DNA of 47,730 nucleotides from Entamoeba histolytica HM-1:IMSS (GCF_000208925.1 NW_001914981.1:1-47730); one strand, 5' to 3'. Shown: positions 29,840-39,102, counted from the stretch's first letter. Program-made: numbers and translations. The notes: generated by a model from the sequence alone, not told the origin.

Positions 29840-30767
29840 TGACTGTTTGTTTCTTTTTAGATTTTTTTCGCCTATTAAGTTGATATGAAAACAAACAACT
29901 GTTTTCAGACAATAAGAAATATCTCAAATTGAAAACTTATTATTCAGGAAGATATTGCTAATTATTTCAATTCAATTTCAAGTTCTAATGAATGGGGAAA
30001 ATACCTTGAAGACGCTGATGTTCGAGAAAAGGCTGAGGCATTACAAAATGCTATGCTTGCATTTTCTGATATGAACACTGGTGCTGGTAAAATTGAAAAT
30101 GGTAAAAAGGCATTAAAAATAGTTGTAGTTGGTGATGGTGCTGTTGGTAAAACTTGTCTGTTGTTAGCTTTTAGTAAAGGTGAAATCCCAACCGCTTATG
30201 TCCCAACAGTTTTTGAAAATTTCTCTCATGTTATGAAATATAAGAACGAAGAATTTATTCTTCATCTTTGGGATACTGCTGGTCAAGAAGAATATGATAG
30301 ATTAAGACCATTAAGTTATGCTGATTCAGATGTCGTATTATTATGTTTTGCTGTGAATAATAGAACATCATTTGATAATATTTCAACTAAATGGGAACCA
30401 GAAATTAAACATTATATTGATACTGCAAAGACTGTTTTAGTTGGACTAAAGGTTGATCTTCGAAAAGATGGTTCTGATGATGTTACAAAACAAGAAGGTG
30501 ATGATTTATGTCAAAAACTTGGGTGTGTTGCTTATATAGAAGCATCATCAGTTGCTAAGATTGGTTTGAATGAAGTTTTTGAAAAGTCAGTTGATTGTAT
30601 CTTCTCAAATAAACCTGTTCCCAAAGCTTCTGTTACAACTCAAGCAAAAAGTCAAGAAGTTTGTTTTTTTATTTTTCTTTTATTAGTATGAAGTCAAAGA
30701 AAATATTTCATCACTTACATATTAGAGTACCCAACAAAAGAAAAAATCAAAATGCCTTTTACAATAA
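29840..30767 (+). CDS. Rho/Rac-family small GTPase with N-terminal extension and CAAX tail, three exons
   Basis: Rho GTPases control actin, phagocytosis and motility. My model has exon 1 29840-29845 (ATG ACT), exon 2 29948-30658 and exon 3 30726-30767, giving 252 residues. The second intron (30659-30725, GTTTGT...TAG, 67 nt) is strong: exon 3 reads STQQKKKSKCLLQ, giving the polybasic stretch and CAAX prenylation motif (CLLQ) every Rho protein needs. The first intron (29846-29947, GTTTGT...CAG) is weaker, since its acceptor is CAG. The G domain has GDGAVGKT (~64-71), the effector loop YVPTVFENF, DTAGQEEYDRLRPLSY (~111-126), and LKVD (~169-172) in place of the usual TKxD. About 57 residues precede the G domain, longer than usual. 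If the second intron is retained the protein ends in a hydrophobic VCFFIFLLLV instead. Confidence 0.88.
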
Positions 30768-30850
30768 AACATTTCTGCTAAATGTTAATTGAAGAGTTTA
30801 TTGTTGAGTAATGTTAGTTCTCCTCATTAAAACGATATAATAACAAAGAA

Positions 30851-31081
30851 TTAATTTAAATTCTTTAGTGCATTTAATAAGGCACTACGAGAACTTCTTC
30901 CTTTTCCATTTGCTATTGAGTCACCACGCTTAATTGTAGCAATATATTGTTTTTCATATCCAGAAAAATAAGAAATAACAGAATATTCATATTTGTTATT
31001 TTCAAAATCAACTATACCTTTATTTCCAGTAAACTTTGTTAATAATTCTTTTTCATTTTCAGTAGATTTCTCTTCCATCAT
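30851..31081 (-). CDS. Small dsRNA-binding-domain-like protein, 76 aa
   Basis: The C-terminal two thirds reads YEYSVISYFSGYEKQYIATI, then SIANGKGRSSRSALLNALKNL. This follows the strand-strand-helix end of a double-stranded-RNA-binding domain, in which G-x-G-x-S-K/R starts a basic helix that grips the RNA. The N-terminal part is acidic and includes a possible first helix (NEKELLTKFTG). If right, it is a single free-standing domain. It converges with the Rho GTPase, with 83 bp between stops. It starts with two Met codons. A short 5' exon beyond an AG near 31102 cannot be excluded. Confidence 0.5.
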   Translation of the reverse strand: MMEEKSTENEKELLTKFTGNKGIVDFENNKYEYSVISYFSGYEKQYIATIKRGDSIANGKGRSSRSALLNALKNLN

Positions 31082-31333
31082 AACATCTATTCTTTTTCTA
31101 TAAGGCTATTAATTAATTTTTATTTTAATAGTAATGATTTTATAAGTAAAGTCAAACAACAAATGCATTTACTAACGTAGCAAGAATAAGTAATAACGCA
31201 AACATTTAATGACGCTAGTTTTTTGTTAGTTCTTTTTTAATTACTTTCTTAAAATATTAACCCTTTATTATTATACCCATAATAATTTAATGAAAATTAA
31301 TTTAATCTAATTATTAAAGAATAGTAAGTAATT

Positions 31334-31442
31334 AATGGGATGTGATGAACTTTCTTTCCCCAAATGAACGATAGTTGATTCAAAAGGGTCTACACACTCG
31401 GCCAGGGTGGATGTAGAATGTTTGATCCCATTCTTTTTTTTT
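31334..31442 (+). ncRNA. Candidate structured RNA (box C/D snoRNA-like), Pol III-type end
   Basis: A GC-richer island in AT-rich spacer. Its ends pair perfectly: AATGGGAT (31334-31341) with ATCCCATT (31425-31432). Directly inside the 5' arm is GTGATGA (31342-31348), a perfect box C consensus, and directly at the 3' arm is TTGA (31422-31425), one base off box D (CTGA). An internal hairpin pairs TCTACA+CAC (31389-31397) with GTG+TGTAGA (31407-31409, 31412-31417), with a 2-nt bulge. A run of nine T (31434-31442) follows one base after the terminal stem, as in a Pol III terminator. I do not recognise it as a known snRNA or tRNA. A 61-codon open frame on the other strand has no domain. Confidence 0.5.
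31434..31442 (+). terminator. T9 tract after candidate RNA
   Basis: Nine T residues just past the closing stem of the candidate RNA, consistent with Pol III termination if the plus strand is transcribed. Confidence 0.4.
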
Positions 31443-31606
31443 AATAAAGAAATCAAATATTTATCATTACAAAAAGTTAGTAAATGCCTCAAAATTGAGA
31501 TTTGTTATGAATCACATAATTAAAGAAATAAATAATATTTTATAATAAAAAGAATAATATAGTAATAATAATATTATTGTTGACATCTTAAAAAACCAAA
31601 TAAACT

Positions 31607-34372
31607 ATGACACAAGAATTCATTAATGCCGTTGTACAATATACAACTGGTAGTTTACAAAATAGACAAGAAGCAGAAAGTTATTTAGTTCAATTAGAAA
31701 CACAACCACAAGCATTTAATATTGGAATGTCTATAATCCAAGGGAATTATTCACATCCAAATCAACCTCAGATAACTCAAACCATTCTTTACTTTGCACT
31801 AAAACTTATTGAGTCATCAACAAAAAATGTTCAAAACTTTAATGGAATAACAAGAAAACAATTATCAATATCTCTTCTTGATTGGTGTTTAACTCAACCA
31901 GCTGGTATGGCAATGAAGAAAGCTATTCATACATCAATTAGTTTAATGATTAGTAATAATCAATTCCTTCCAAGTGAATGGCCAATAACCATTATTAATT
32001 TAAAAAATAAAGTAACAACAGAACTTCAAAGCCTAGTTATTATTTTAACACTAAAAGAAATAAATGATGAGTTAATTGAGAAATCTAAAGCTTTTTCTCA
32101 ATTAACTGACCTTAGTAACAAAGTTAAAGATGCGTTTAGAGAAAATGGGGTAAAGGAAATTGTTGATTTCCTTTATCGTTGTATGACAAATGAACATTTA
32201 GTAAAAGATTCATTAGAATTGTTTGGGACATTAGTCAGTTGGATTGACATTTCGTTTTCAACTAATTCAGAGTTTGTACAAAGGTTATACAGTTATCTTA
32301 ATTCTCCAGCCTTATTTAATCCAACAATATTTATATTCTCTGAAATTATTTCTAAAGGAATGGACCCTATGGTAAAATTGTCTTTAATTCATTCATTACA
32401 ACTTATTAAATTCATTCCAATTCCAAATAATTCTAATGAAGACTCATTCACTTCTGTTTGTAAACTCTCTGGAGTTATTATTAATGAAATATTAGCTGCT
32501 ACAGAAAGAAAATTTCCAGTGAAGGCTTTAGTAACTGGTAGGGTTCAAATACAACCAGAAGTATTTAACACAATCCAAGAAATGCTTTCAAGTAATTTTA
32601 TTTTCTTTGTTAATCTCTTTCAACGATCATCATTAGATATGGCTAAAGAATTTTCAAGTGGAATTACTAAGGCAATTAATGATTTCTTTGCTCCTTTATT
32701 AAATAAATTTATTATACCAAATTCATTAGTTGAAGTAGAAAGTATATTATTACAAGCCTTATATTCTAAATATCAAATGTTCATTAAAAATGAATTTGAT
32801 GATGATGGTAATAATGGATCTGATTTACTTAATTGTTTAAAAACTATTTATCGTGCTTCTTCTGATTTAGATCAAAGTTGTTTAGTATTACAACAATTCT
32901 TACAACAATTAATGACATTTAATTTAAAGAATCCAAGTGTAGAAAGTGTTTCATGTCATGCATATTTTATATTACATTTTCCTGATAAATTAATGGCACG
33001 ACCAGAGACTGTTCAATTTATGACTCAACATGTAACAACATTCTCACAACAATTTATTCGTTTTGTTGATATTGCTGTAGAACATTCTCCAATTTATCCA
33101 GCAATCTCAAGATTTTTAAAATATATCTCAGGAGATTGTTTATATGGAATTATCGAATACTCTATTGGAGTAGTTGAAAAAGGAAAATGTTTCTCAGAAA
33201 TTAAAGACCTTGTCAGAGAAGCTCGTAGTAATGGAATGAATCCACGACAAGAATGGAGTCTTAAAGTGGGACAAATAGTTAAAAATGTTGCAGAAACTAT
33301 ATGGATAAAAAGAAATGTAATAGAAACTGTTGATTTGTATAGTATATTATCTGACTTAACTGATAGTGGATTAAGTGTTGTTATTAAAGAAGTATTTGGT
33401 CCAGAAATTGAGCACTGTAATTCACTTGGAAATAATGGAGATATTCAATTTACTACACAATACATTGGCAGCAGATTAAAGAATGTTTCCGCATTTCTTA
33501 AGAAAAATGGGTTTACTAGTAGAAGAGAGTCATTTACATTATACAATGAATATTGTCCAATTGTAGAACGAATCATTCGAGGAGAAATTCAATGTGACAA
33601 AATGAATATTAAAAAGTATGTTGTTGATTTTGTTCAAATGTGGATTGAAGCAATTAATCCAGAATTTCATGTTATACCATCAATACAAGCAATGTCTAAT
33701 TATTTAAATGAAAGTGTTAATGATATATTATTATTAGGAACATTAATGACTCATTTACTTAGTAAACAAAATAAATTAAATGTAGTAATTCTTGGAAATG
33801 AATTTAAATTTGTTCTTCAAGGATTTTTGAATAGTCTTGATGGAACAGATCAATTAAATGAAACAAGTGAATTATTTAGAGAAAAAATGGATATTGCTAA
33901 AGTAATCTTTTCTCTGATGACTTTTCCACCACAAATGTATCATGTATTTAATGAATTTGATTATACTATTTTCATCAAGAATATTATGTTTATTATTGAA
34001 AAGTTAAGGTCAGATGAATTAGCTAAAATGATAGAAAAATATTGTATGAAATCTATTGAAATCTATTTAATGACAAATGGTGAAATCGGAAAAAGTATTG
34101 GAATTAATATTTGGTTACAATTATTTACTCAAATTATTAATAGAGTAAAACTAACAAAGAATTATGGAATGAGTTTTTGCATTGTAGAAGGATTTAAGTC
34201 TTTAGTTGGACTAATACAAAAATATCCAGTTTTAATAGAAATGATTAAATCATTCATTTCAACTTTACCTTCTGACAAACAACAATGGGTATCAATATTT
34301 TATTCAACACTAATTCAATGCCAAAATGTGACTGTACCACAAGTAATGAATTTGTTAAAAGGGTTTATTTGA
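31607..34372 (+). CDS. XPOT: Exportin-T (tRNA nuclear export receptor)
   Basis: This RanGTP-dependent karyopherin of the Los1/Xpo-t family exports mature tRNA. The 921 residues are alpha-helical HEAT-type throughout with no membrane span or signal. The diagnostic part is at ~200-260: LELFGTLVSWIDISF, then EIISKGMDPMVKLSLIHSL. It matches the conserved exportin-T block (YVSWIDLSLI, then EIVNKGMDP..K..L..SL). The N-terminal ~150 residues correspond to the importin-beta-like Ran-binding region. Family size is about 960-1100, so it is slightly short but looks complete. It lies head-on to the acyl-CoA synthetase with 43 bp between stops. General importin-beta relatives (Crm1, Mtr10) lack the SWID/KGMDP block. 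Confidence 0.82.
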   Translation: MTQEFINAVVQYTTGSLQNRQEAESYLVQLETQPQAFNIGMSIIQGNYSHPNQPQITQTILYFALKLIESSTKNVQNFNGITRKQLSISLLDWCLTQPAGMAMKKAIHTSISLMISNNQFLPSEWPITIINLKNKVTTELQSLVIILTLKEINDELIEKSKAFSQLTDLSNKVKDAFRENGVKEIVDFLYRCMTNEHLVKDSLELFGTLVSWIDISFSTNSEFVQRLYSYLNSPALFNPTIFIFSEIISKGMDPMVKLSLIHSLQLIKFIPIPNNSNEDSFTSVCKLSGVIINEILAATERKFPVKALVTGRVQIQPEVFNTIQEMLSSNFIFFVNLFQRSSLDMAKEFSSGITKAINDFFAPLLNKFIIPNSLVEVESILLQALYSKYQMFIKNEFDDDGNNGSDLLNCLKTIYRASSDLDQSCLVLQQFLQQLMTFNLKNPSVESVSCHAYFILHFPDKLMARPETVQFMTQHVTTFSQQFIRFVDIAVEHSPIYPAISRFLKYISGDCLYGIIEYSIGVVEKGKCFSEIKDLVREARSNGMNPRQEWSLKVGQIVKNVAETIWIKRNVIETVDLYSILSDLTDSGLSVVIKEVFGPEIEHCNSLGNNGDIQFTTQYIGSRLKNVSAFLKKNGFTSRRESFTLYNEYCPIVERIIRGEIQCDKMNIKKYVVDFVQMWIEAINPEFHVIPSIQAMSNYLNESVNDILLLGTLMTHLLSKQNKLNVVILGNEFKFVLQGFLNSLDGTDQLNETSELFREKMDIAKVIFSLMTFPPQMYHVFNEFDYTIFIKNIMFIIEKLRSDELAKMIEKYCMKSIEIYLMTNGEIGKSIGINIWLQLFTQIINRVKLTKNYGMSFCIVEGFKSLVGLIQKYPVLIEMIKSFISTLPSDKQQWVSIFYSTLIQCQNVTVPQVMNLLKGFI

Positions 34373-34415
34373 AATACTCAGTTTAACTAAATGAATGTTT
34401 TAAAAAATATTTTAG

Positions 34416-36257
34416 TTAGTTCATATCATTAACTTTTGTCCTCATTTTGTCAATTTCAACAGCATAATGTTTCTTTAAATTTGCTCTTCTTAATTTCATT
34501 GAAGGAGTTAATAAATCGTTGTCTTCACTAAATGGAGTGTGTTCAATATAAAGAGCTCGTGGAATAGCAAATGATGGAATTCCTTTTTCATGAAGATTCA
34601 TTGTGATCCATTCTAATAATTCTTGTTCTTTCATGTCACTTGCTTCTTTTGTTGGAACGACAACAGCAACAACAAAATTATCAGTAGACACTCCATGTAC
34701 AAATGCTTGTGAAATTTTATTTGAAATCATTGCTTGTTCTACATTTTCTACAGCAACAAATTCTCCTTGTGCCAATTTAATTAAATTAGATCGTCTGTCA
34801 ATAATACTAATTGTTCCATCAACATTTAATTTAACTATATCACCAGTAATAAAAAATCCATCTTCGGTAAATGAATTTGCAGTAACTTCAGGTTGTTTAT
34901 AATATTCTTTAAATAAATTGTCTGATTTTATTTCTAATTCTCCTTGTGGTGGATCATTAGAAGTAAGATATCCCATATCTGGAACACTTCTAATTCTAAA
35001 TGTTGTATGTAAGAAAGGAACTCCAATAGAAAGAATCTTTGGATCATTCAATCCAGGACATCCGCAACACACTCCACCAAATGTTTCAGTTGATCCATAC
35101 CCTTGAAGAACATGACAATTTGGTAAATTTTCTTTAAAATAATTATATATTTCCATTGTAATTGGTGCTGATCCATTGATAATTGATTTTAATTTCTTTC
35201 CAAGAAGATATGATGGTGGTGTGATTAATCTAGACACAAAATTAGATGATGCTATGTATGCATCCATAGCCATTTTAATTCGTTGTAATACTCTTGGAAC
35301 AGCAATAAGATGATCTGGTTGACAGTCTTGAATTTCACTAAGCAAACACCCAAGTCCTCCACACATAAAAGCAACTCTACCATATCCATAAACAAAAATA
35401 TATGTAACTTCGTGTTCAAATACATGGGCTAAAGGTAAATAACTATATGATGTTCTATTTAACGCAACATTGTCTTTATCAAATATATTCATTGAAGTAA
35501 AACAATAAACAGCAGAATGGAAAGATTTATGAGTATGAACAACTCCTTTAGGATTACCTGAAGTTCCACTAGTAAAGAAAATAGAATAAATATCATCAAC
35601 AGAAGGAAGGTCTGTTGGAGTTGGATTTGATTTACCAATTGATATAATATCAACAAGAGAACGAATGTCTAAGTTCATAGGATTAGAATATGGGACTGTT
35701 GAATCAACATTAATGTATTTGAGTTGATGAGTTTTAGATTTTAATTCAGTAGATTTGGAAATAGTTTCAGATGAAACAACAATAAGTTCAATATCAGTTA
35801 AATCAATAATATAATTAATTGATTGCACTCCTAAAGTAGCATATAACGGAATAGGAATTAATCCAATTCTATGCAATGCTTGTGAAACAATAATCCATTC
35901 AGCTCTGTTAGGAAAAAATATACCAACCATTGATTTTTTGGGAAGATTGTACACTTTTTTAATTCCACCTGAAATATTTTCTGCAAGTTCAAGAGCTTGT
36001 TGACCTTTATACCAAGAAAACAATTGAGAGTTGTTATATTTTCCATCAGACTGTTTTGTTTTATACCCTAAAATATCTGCTGTTGGTAATTCACGACAAC
36101 GGCGTTCAAACAACTCCCAAGACGTTTTTGATGTAAAAGTTGCAAAAGAGTCTTTTCCTTCACGGTTATAGTAAAGATTACTTTTTGCTTCAATATAAAT
36201 TAATTCCCCTTCTTTGTGGACATGATGCATTGATGTTTGTGTGTGTTGAACAGACAT
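34416..36257 (-). CDS. Long-chain fatty acid-CoA ligase (acyl-CoA synthetase)
   Basis: This enzyme activates fatty acids with ATP and CoA, which matters for a parasite that scavenges host lipid. The 613 residues include the AMP-binding P-loop FFTSGTSGNPKGVVHTHKS (~226-244), YSYLPLAHVFEH (~267), LQGYGSTETFGGVCCG (~384-399), and the GDIVKLNVDGTISIIDRRSNLIKLAQGEF motif (~472-500) with its hinge and adenylate-binding residues. The catalytic Lys near the C-terminus (PSMKLRR) is present. It has no clear transmembrane anchor, unlike many animal ACSLs, so peripheral or cytosolic location is likely. It is complete for the family. Confidence 0.94.
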   Translation of the reverse strand: MSVQHTQTSMHHVHKEGELIYIEAKSNLYYNREGKDSFATFTSKTSWELFERRCRELPTADILGYKTKQSDGKYNNSQLFSWYKGQQALELAENISGGIKKVYNLPKKSMVGIFFPNRAEWIIVSQALHRIGLIPIPLYATLGVQSINYIIDLTDIELIVVSSETISKSTELKSKTHQLKYINVDSTVPYSNPMNLDIRSLVDIISIGKSNPTPTDLPSVDDIYSIFFTSGTSGNPKGVVHTHKSFHSAVYCFTSMNIFDKDNVALNRTSYSYLPLAHVFEHEVTYIFVYGYGRVAFMCGGLGCLLSEIQDCQPDHLIAVPRVLQRIKMAMDAYIASSNFVSRLITPPSYLLGKKLKSIINGSAPITMEIYNYFKENLPNCHVLQGYGSTETFGGVCCGCPGLNDPKILSIGVPFLHTTFRIRSVPDMGYLTSNDPPQGELEIKSDNLFKEYYKQPEVTANSFTEDGFFITGDIVKLNVDGTISIIDRRSNLIKLAQGEFVAVENVEQAMISNKISQAFVHGVSTDNFVVAVVVPTKEASDMKEQELLEWITMNLHEKGIPSFAIPRALYIEHTPFSEDNDLLTPSMKLRRANLKKHYAVEIDKMRTKVNDMN

Positions 36258-36658
36258 AGTCTTATGTTATAATGTGGTAGCTATTTTCAAGTTCATTTTA
36301 ACCTTTCCCTAAAAAATAAATCACCGTAAATCACTGAAACGAAATTATGCCAAATTAATTCCAAAAAAATATCATAATTTTTTCTTTTTTTTAAATTTCT
36401 ATTTTTGAAACGATTCAAGAAAAGATGCACTGAAACTCACAAAAAAATCAAAAAATATGAAGTATGATAAGAATGGAAATTTTGTTTTTTTTTATGATAA
36501 AACTCAATAATCAATTAGAAGATCAAGAAAATAAAAAAAAAGAAAGTTATTTTTATGAGGTAATACTTATTATTTGAAATGAAGAGAAACAAAAAAAGAG
36601 AGGAATAATAAAGAAGGAAATAGATAAATAATATTAATAAGATGAACTGAATAGTCAG
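36258..36658. other. Divergent intergenic region
   Basis: About 400 bp between the acyl-CoA synthetase (-) and the next gene (+). It should hold both promoters. A GAACT element lies at 36644-36648, just before the plus-strand start. Confidence 0.45.
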
Positions 36659-37501
36659 ATGATGTCATTGGATGAGTCTTACTTACAAGCCATCATCTGT
36701 CAGATGAGGACAATTTCAGAAGTTATTAAATTAATCCAAGTATCTAAACGATGGAAAAAACAATGTTTTCTAGTTGAAGATGTAACTCCTTTCTGTGAAG
36801 CTAAACAATGTGATGAATTGTCTGAGGAAGAGTGGGAAGGAGAAGTTATATGTAGAAAAGATATTTCATTAAAAAGAGTTGTTCAGTTGTTTAAGAAATG
36901 CAAAAGAGTTGCTGTTAATGCAGAAGATATAGAACAATTTGATTGGGAAGGAAATTGTTTAAATAGGTATGATGAACAACTTGAGTCAGTTTCTGAAATT
37001 ATTCTTCATGGTATTCTTACTTCGGATGATTTAATTGAAGAAATAGGTGAAAAAATAGTTGAAATTAATGTTACTATTTGTTATTATGATGACATTAATT
37101 TCAGTAAATTTCCAAATTTAAGAAAATGTCATGTAGATCTGAATAATGAACCATTAAAAGTTGATCAATTATTCCCAAATGTACTTCAACCAATAAATTT
37201 ATTAAGAATTAATCACTGTAAAGATTATAAAAAATTATATGGATTAATTAGATTTAAAAAATTTGAGAGGATTATTATTGAAGTTGATGAAACTATTACA
37301 GAGGAAGAAATTAAAACTCTAGACCAATTTGCCATTCTTGTAACAAGACGATTTTTTGATGGAATGGATTCTAGAATATTAGCTTTAGATTGTGATTATT
37401 GCAATGATTGGGGTAATGAAGAAGGTAATGAAGTTTTTATCTTTAGAACCCCAAGAGAAACCAACACCTCTAGTGTCATCGTTTCATCTAATCATAAGTA
37501 A
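36659..37501 (+). CDS. Hypothetical F-box-like/LRR-like protein, 280 aa
   Basis: The N-terminus (ESYLQAIICQMRTISEVIKLIQVSKRWKKQC) has the helix-turn-helix and 'VSKRWK' step seen in F-box-like heads of Entamoeba LRR proteins. After it come irregular leucine-rich strands (VSEIILHGIL, KIVEINVTICYY, FPNLRKCHVDLN), fewer than in the 737-residue protein at 17.7 kb. It is acidic, without a membrane span. Role unknown; a substrate adaptor or other binding scaffold is possible. The start has two adjacent ATGs; the GAACT element 11 nt upstream supports a start here. Confidence 0.65.
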   Translation: MMSLDESYLQAIICQMRTISEVIKLIQVSKRWKKQCFLVEDVTPFCEAKQCDELSEEEWEGEVICRKDISLKRVVQLFKKCKRVAVNAEDIEQFDWEGNCLNRYDEQLESVSEIILHGILTSDDLIEEIGEKIVEINVTICYYDDINFSKFPNLRKCHVDLNNEPLKVDQLFPNVLQPINLLRINHCKDYKKLYGLIRFKKFERIIIEVDETITEEEIKTLDQFAILVTRRFFDGMDSRILALDCDYCNDWGNEEGNEVFIFRTPRETNTSSVIVSSNHK

Positions 37502-37582
37502 ACTGATGTGAATTTCAAACTATAATAAAAATATTGTAATAAGATAATTCAATGATTTGGTGTATAACTTTGAGTTAATTAT

Positions 37583-38416
37583 TTAAAACCATTCAATTGC
37601 AGTTAATGATTTTATTGTTGAATAACCATCAACGTTTGTATTGAGCAATGTAACAAGATCAAGTGTAGATGAATAATTTTCCTTAAATGGTTCTGATGGG
37701 ATCCACAATTCTCTTGATTTCTTTATTAAGAAAAAAGAATTTATTACAACAACGTCATCACTTGTGTTTGGACAGATACATAATGAACACATCCAATTTT
37801 TTTTTAATGAAAAAGTATTTAATCCATTTTGTGTGACTATAAAAATAAAATGAGATTGATCAGTAACTATCACTCTGTCATTTTGACTTGGTGGAGGAAT
37901 GGTTGTTGAAGTAAAACTCCCAATCAATGAGTTATTTTCAGTTTTAATAAATATCATAACATTTGATTTGTTCATAATTTTGTTATTAAAAGAGTAACTG
38001 GTAAGGTCATCAGTATTACTTGAAAATAATAATTGAGTATGTTTCAAGTGAACTTTTTCCTGAAATATTTTAATAAGTTCATCTGAAAATTCATAACCAA
38101 TGGTGGCTGATAAAATATTTTTTGTTTGAGTATCATTCATTTCTGTTTGAAGGGTATTAATAATGTCTTCAACGTTCCTATTTCTTTGTTTTATATATTC
38201 TTTTCCTTCTTCTTGTTTTTTTGTCAATTCGTTTTCAATATTAGATTTTTTCTGAATAAATGTTTGAAATAACTCTTCCCTCATATCCATCTTTTTAGTT
38301 TCATTTAATAACTTTTGTAATTCAATTTCTTTTTTTAATCGTTCGATCTTTGATTTTTCTAATTCTATTTCCTTAAGTAGGAGTTGTCTTTTCATTTTGG
38401 TAGTTATATCTTCCAT
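37583..38416 (-). CDS. TLDc-domain-like protein with N-terminal coiled coil
   Basis: The first ~95 residues are a strong coiled coil (LLKEIELEKSKIERLKKEIE, then more Glu/Lys heptads). From ~105 on there is a TLDc-like domain: LLFSSNTDDLTSYSFNNKIM, NVMIFIKTENNSLIGSFTST, HFIFIVTQNGLNTFSLK, and the end IKSLTAIEWF. In other organisms the domain occurs in oxidation-resistance proteins and V-ATPase regulators. Entamoeba has many such coiled coil-TLDc proteins of unknown role. Divergent with the SNIP1-like gene, with 112 bp between starts. Confidence 0.72.
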   Translation of the reverse strand: MEDITTKMKRQLLLKEIELEKSKIERLKKEIELQKLLNETKKMDMREELFQTFIQKKSNIENELTKKQEEGKEYIKQRNRNVEDIINTLQTEMNDTQTKNILSATIGYEFSDELIKIFQEKVHLKHTQLLFSSNTDDLTSYSFNNKIMNKSNVMIFIKTENNSLIGSFTSTTIPPPSQNDRVIVTDQSHFIFIVTQNGLNTFSLKKNWMCSLCICPNTSDDVVVINSFFLIKKSRELWIPSEPFKENYSSTLDLVTLLNTNVDGYSTIKSLTAIEWF

Positions 38417-38528
38417 AGTAGAACTTATTGTTATTGAGATTACAATGAAATTTTTGAAGAAATAAGAAAAATAACTTTTTATTGAAATGATTTTCTACAA
38501 GAAAAAACTTAAAAATAAAAAGACATAA

Positions 38529-39071
38529 ATGCAAAAGAAAAAACCTCTTAATAGAGAATATACACAAGAAGAACTTGAACAAAAACGTCCAAAAAAACCG
38601 AAAATTAATATTGATGATTATAAACCATCTGGAAATCTATATAAAGGAATTAAAACAAAAGATGGAAGAAAAATTAATTATATTGAACCAAATGATGCTA
38701 AACTTCCAACAGAGTCATGGAGGTTTTATTGTTTCAAAGGTGATGAAGAAATAGAACATCCTTTTGTGATGAACAATAGAAGTTTTTATATCTTTGGAAC
38801 TGATAAAGAAAATGTGGATATTGTGTTACGTCATCCTACAAATGAACCTCAACATGCAGTTGTTCAATTTAGATATCATAACAATGAAATTCTTCCTTAT
38901 ATCATTGACTTAAATTCTAAAGAAGGAGTATATTTAAATAAGAATAGAATTAAAGAAAACGTTTATATAGAATTAAGAAATGGAGATGTATTAATGTTTG
39001 GTCATTCAACCCGTGAATATGTATTGTTAAAAGAAAAACCTTTTCATCATACTCATCTTCATTCAAAATAA
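38529..39071 (+). CDS. SNIP1: SNIP1/Pml1-like FHA-domain protein (RES complex)
   Basis: SNIP1/Pml1 is a subunit of the RES complex that retains and helps splice pre-mRNA, in keeping with an intron-bearing genome. The 180 residues have a basic N-terminal tail with the KPSGNLYKG and YIEPNDAKLPTESWRFYCF stretch that precedes the FHA domain in this family. The FHA domain (~85-168) has YIFGTDKENVDIVLRHPTN, PQHAVVQFR, PYIIDLNSKEGVYLN and the closing DVLMFGHSTREYVLLKEK, nearly colinear with human SNIP1. The usual phosphopeptide Arg of 'GR' is replaced (FGTDK), while the His in QHA and the Asn in YLN are kept. Its stop lies 31 bp from that of the DEK-like gene. Confidence 0.9.
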   Translation: MQKKKPLNREYTQEELEQKRPKKPKINIDDYKPSGNLYKGIKTKDGRKINYIEPNDAKLPTESWRFYCFKGDEEIEHPFVMNNRSFYIFGTDKENVDIVLRHPTNEPQHAVVQFRYHNNEILPYIIDLNSKEGVYLNKNRIKENVYIELRNGDVLMFGHSTREYVLLKEKPFHHTHLHSK

Positions 39072-39102
39072 CGTTTAAATGAAAAACTTGATTTTAAAAT
39101 AA

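Noticed and set aside
30659..30686. Shorter alternative Rho intron ending at the first TAG (about 28 nt)
   Set aside because: Too short for known introns here, and yields a tail ending SSLTY with no CAAX box; the longer intron gives a proper Rho C-terminus.
31334..31432. Possible tRNA, because of GGCCGAGTG-like sequence on the minus strand
   Set aside because: No 7-bp acceptor with matching D, anticodon and T arms can be drawn on either strand.
31307..31492. 61-codon minus-strand frame over the structured RNA candidate
   Set aside because: Covers the perfect stems and the T9 tract; no domain; the RNA explanation accounts for the pattern better.
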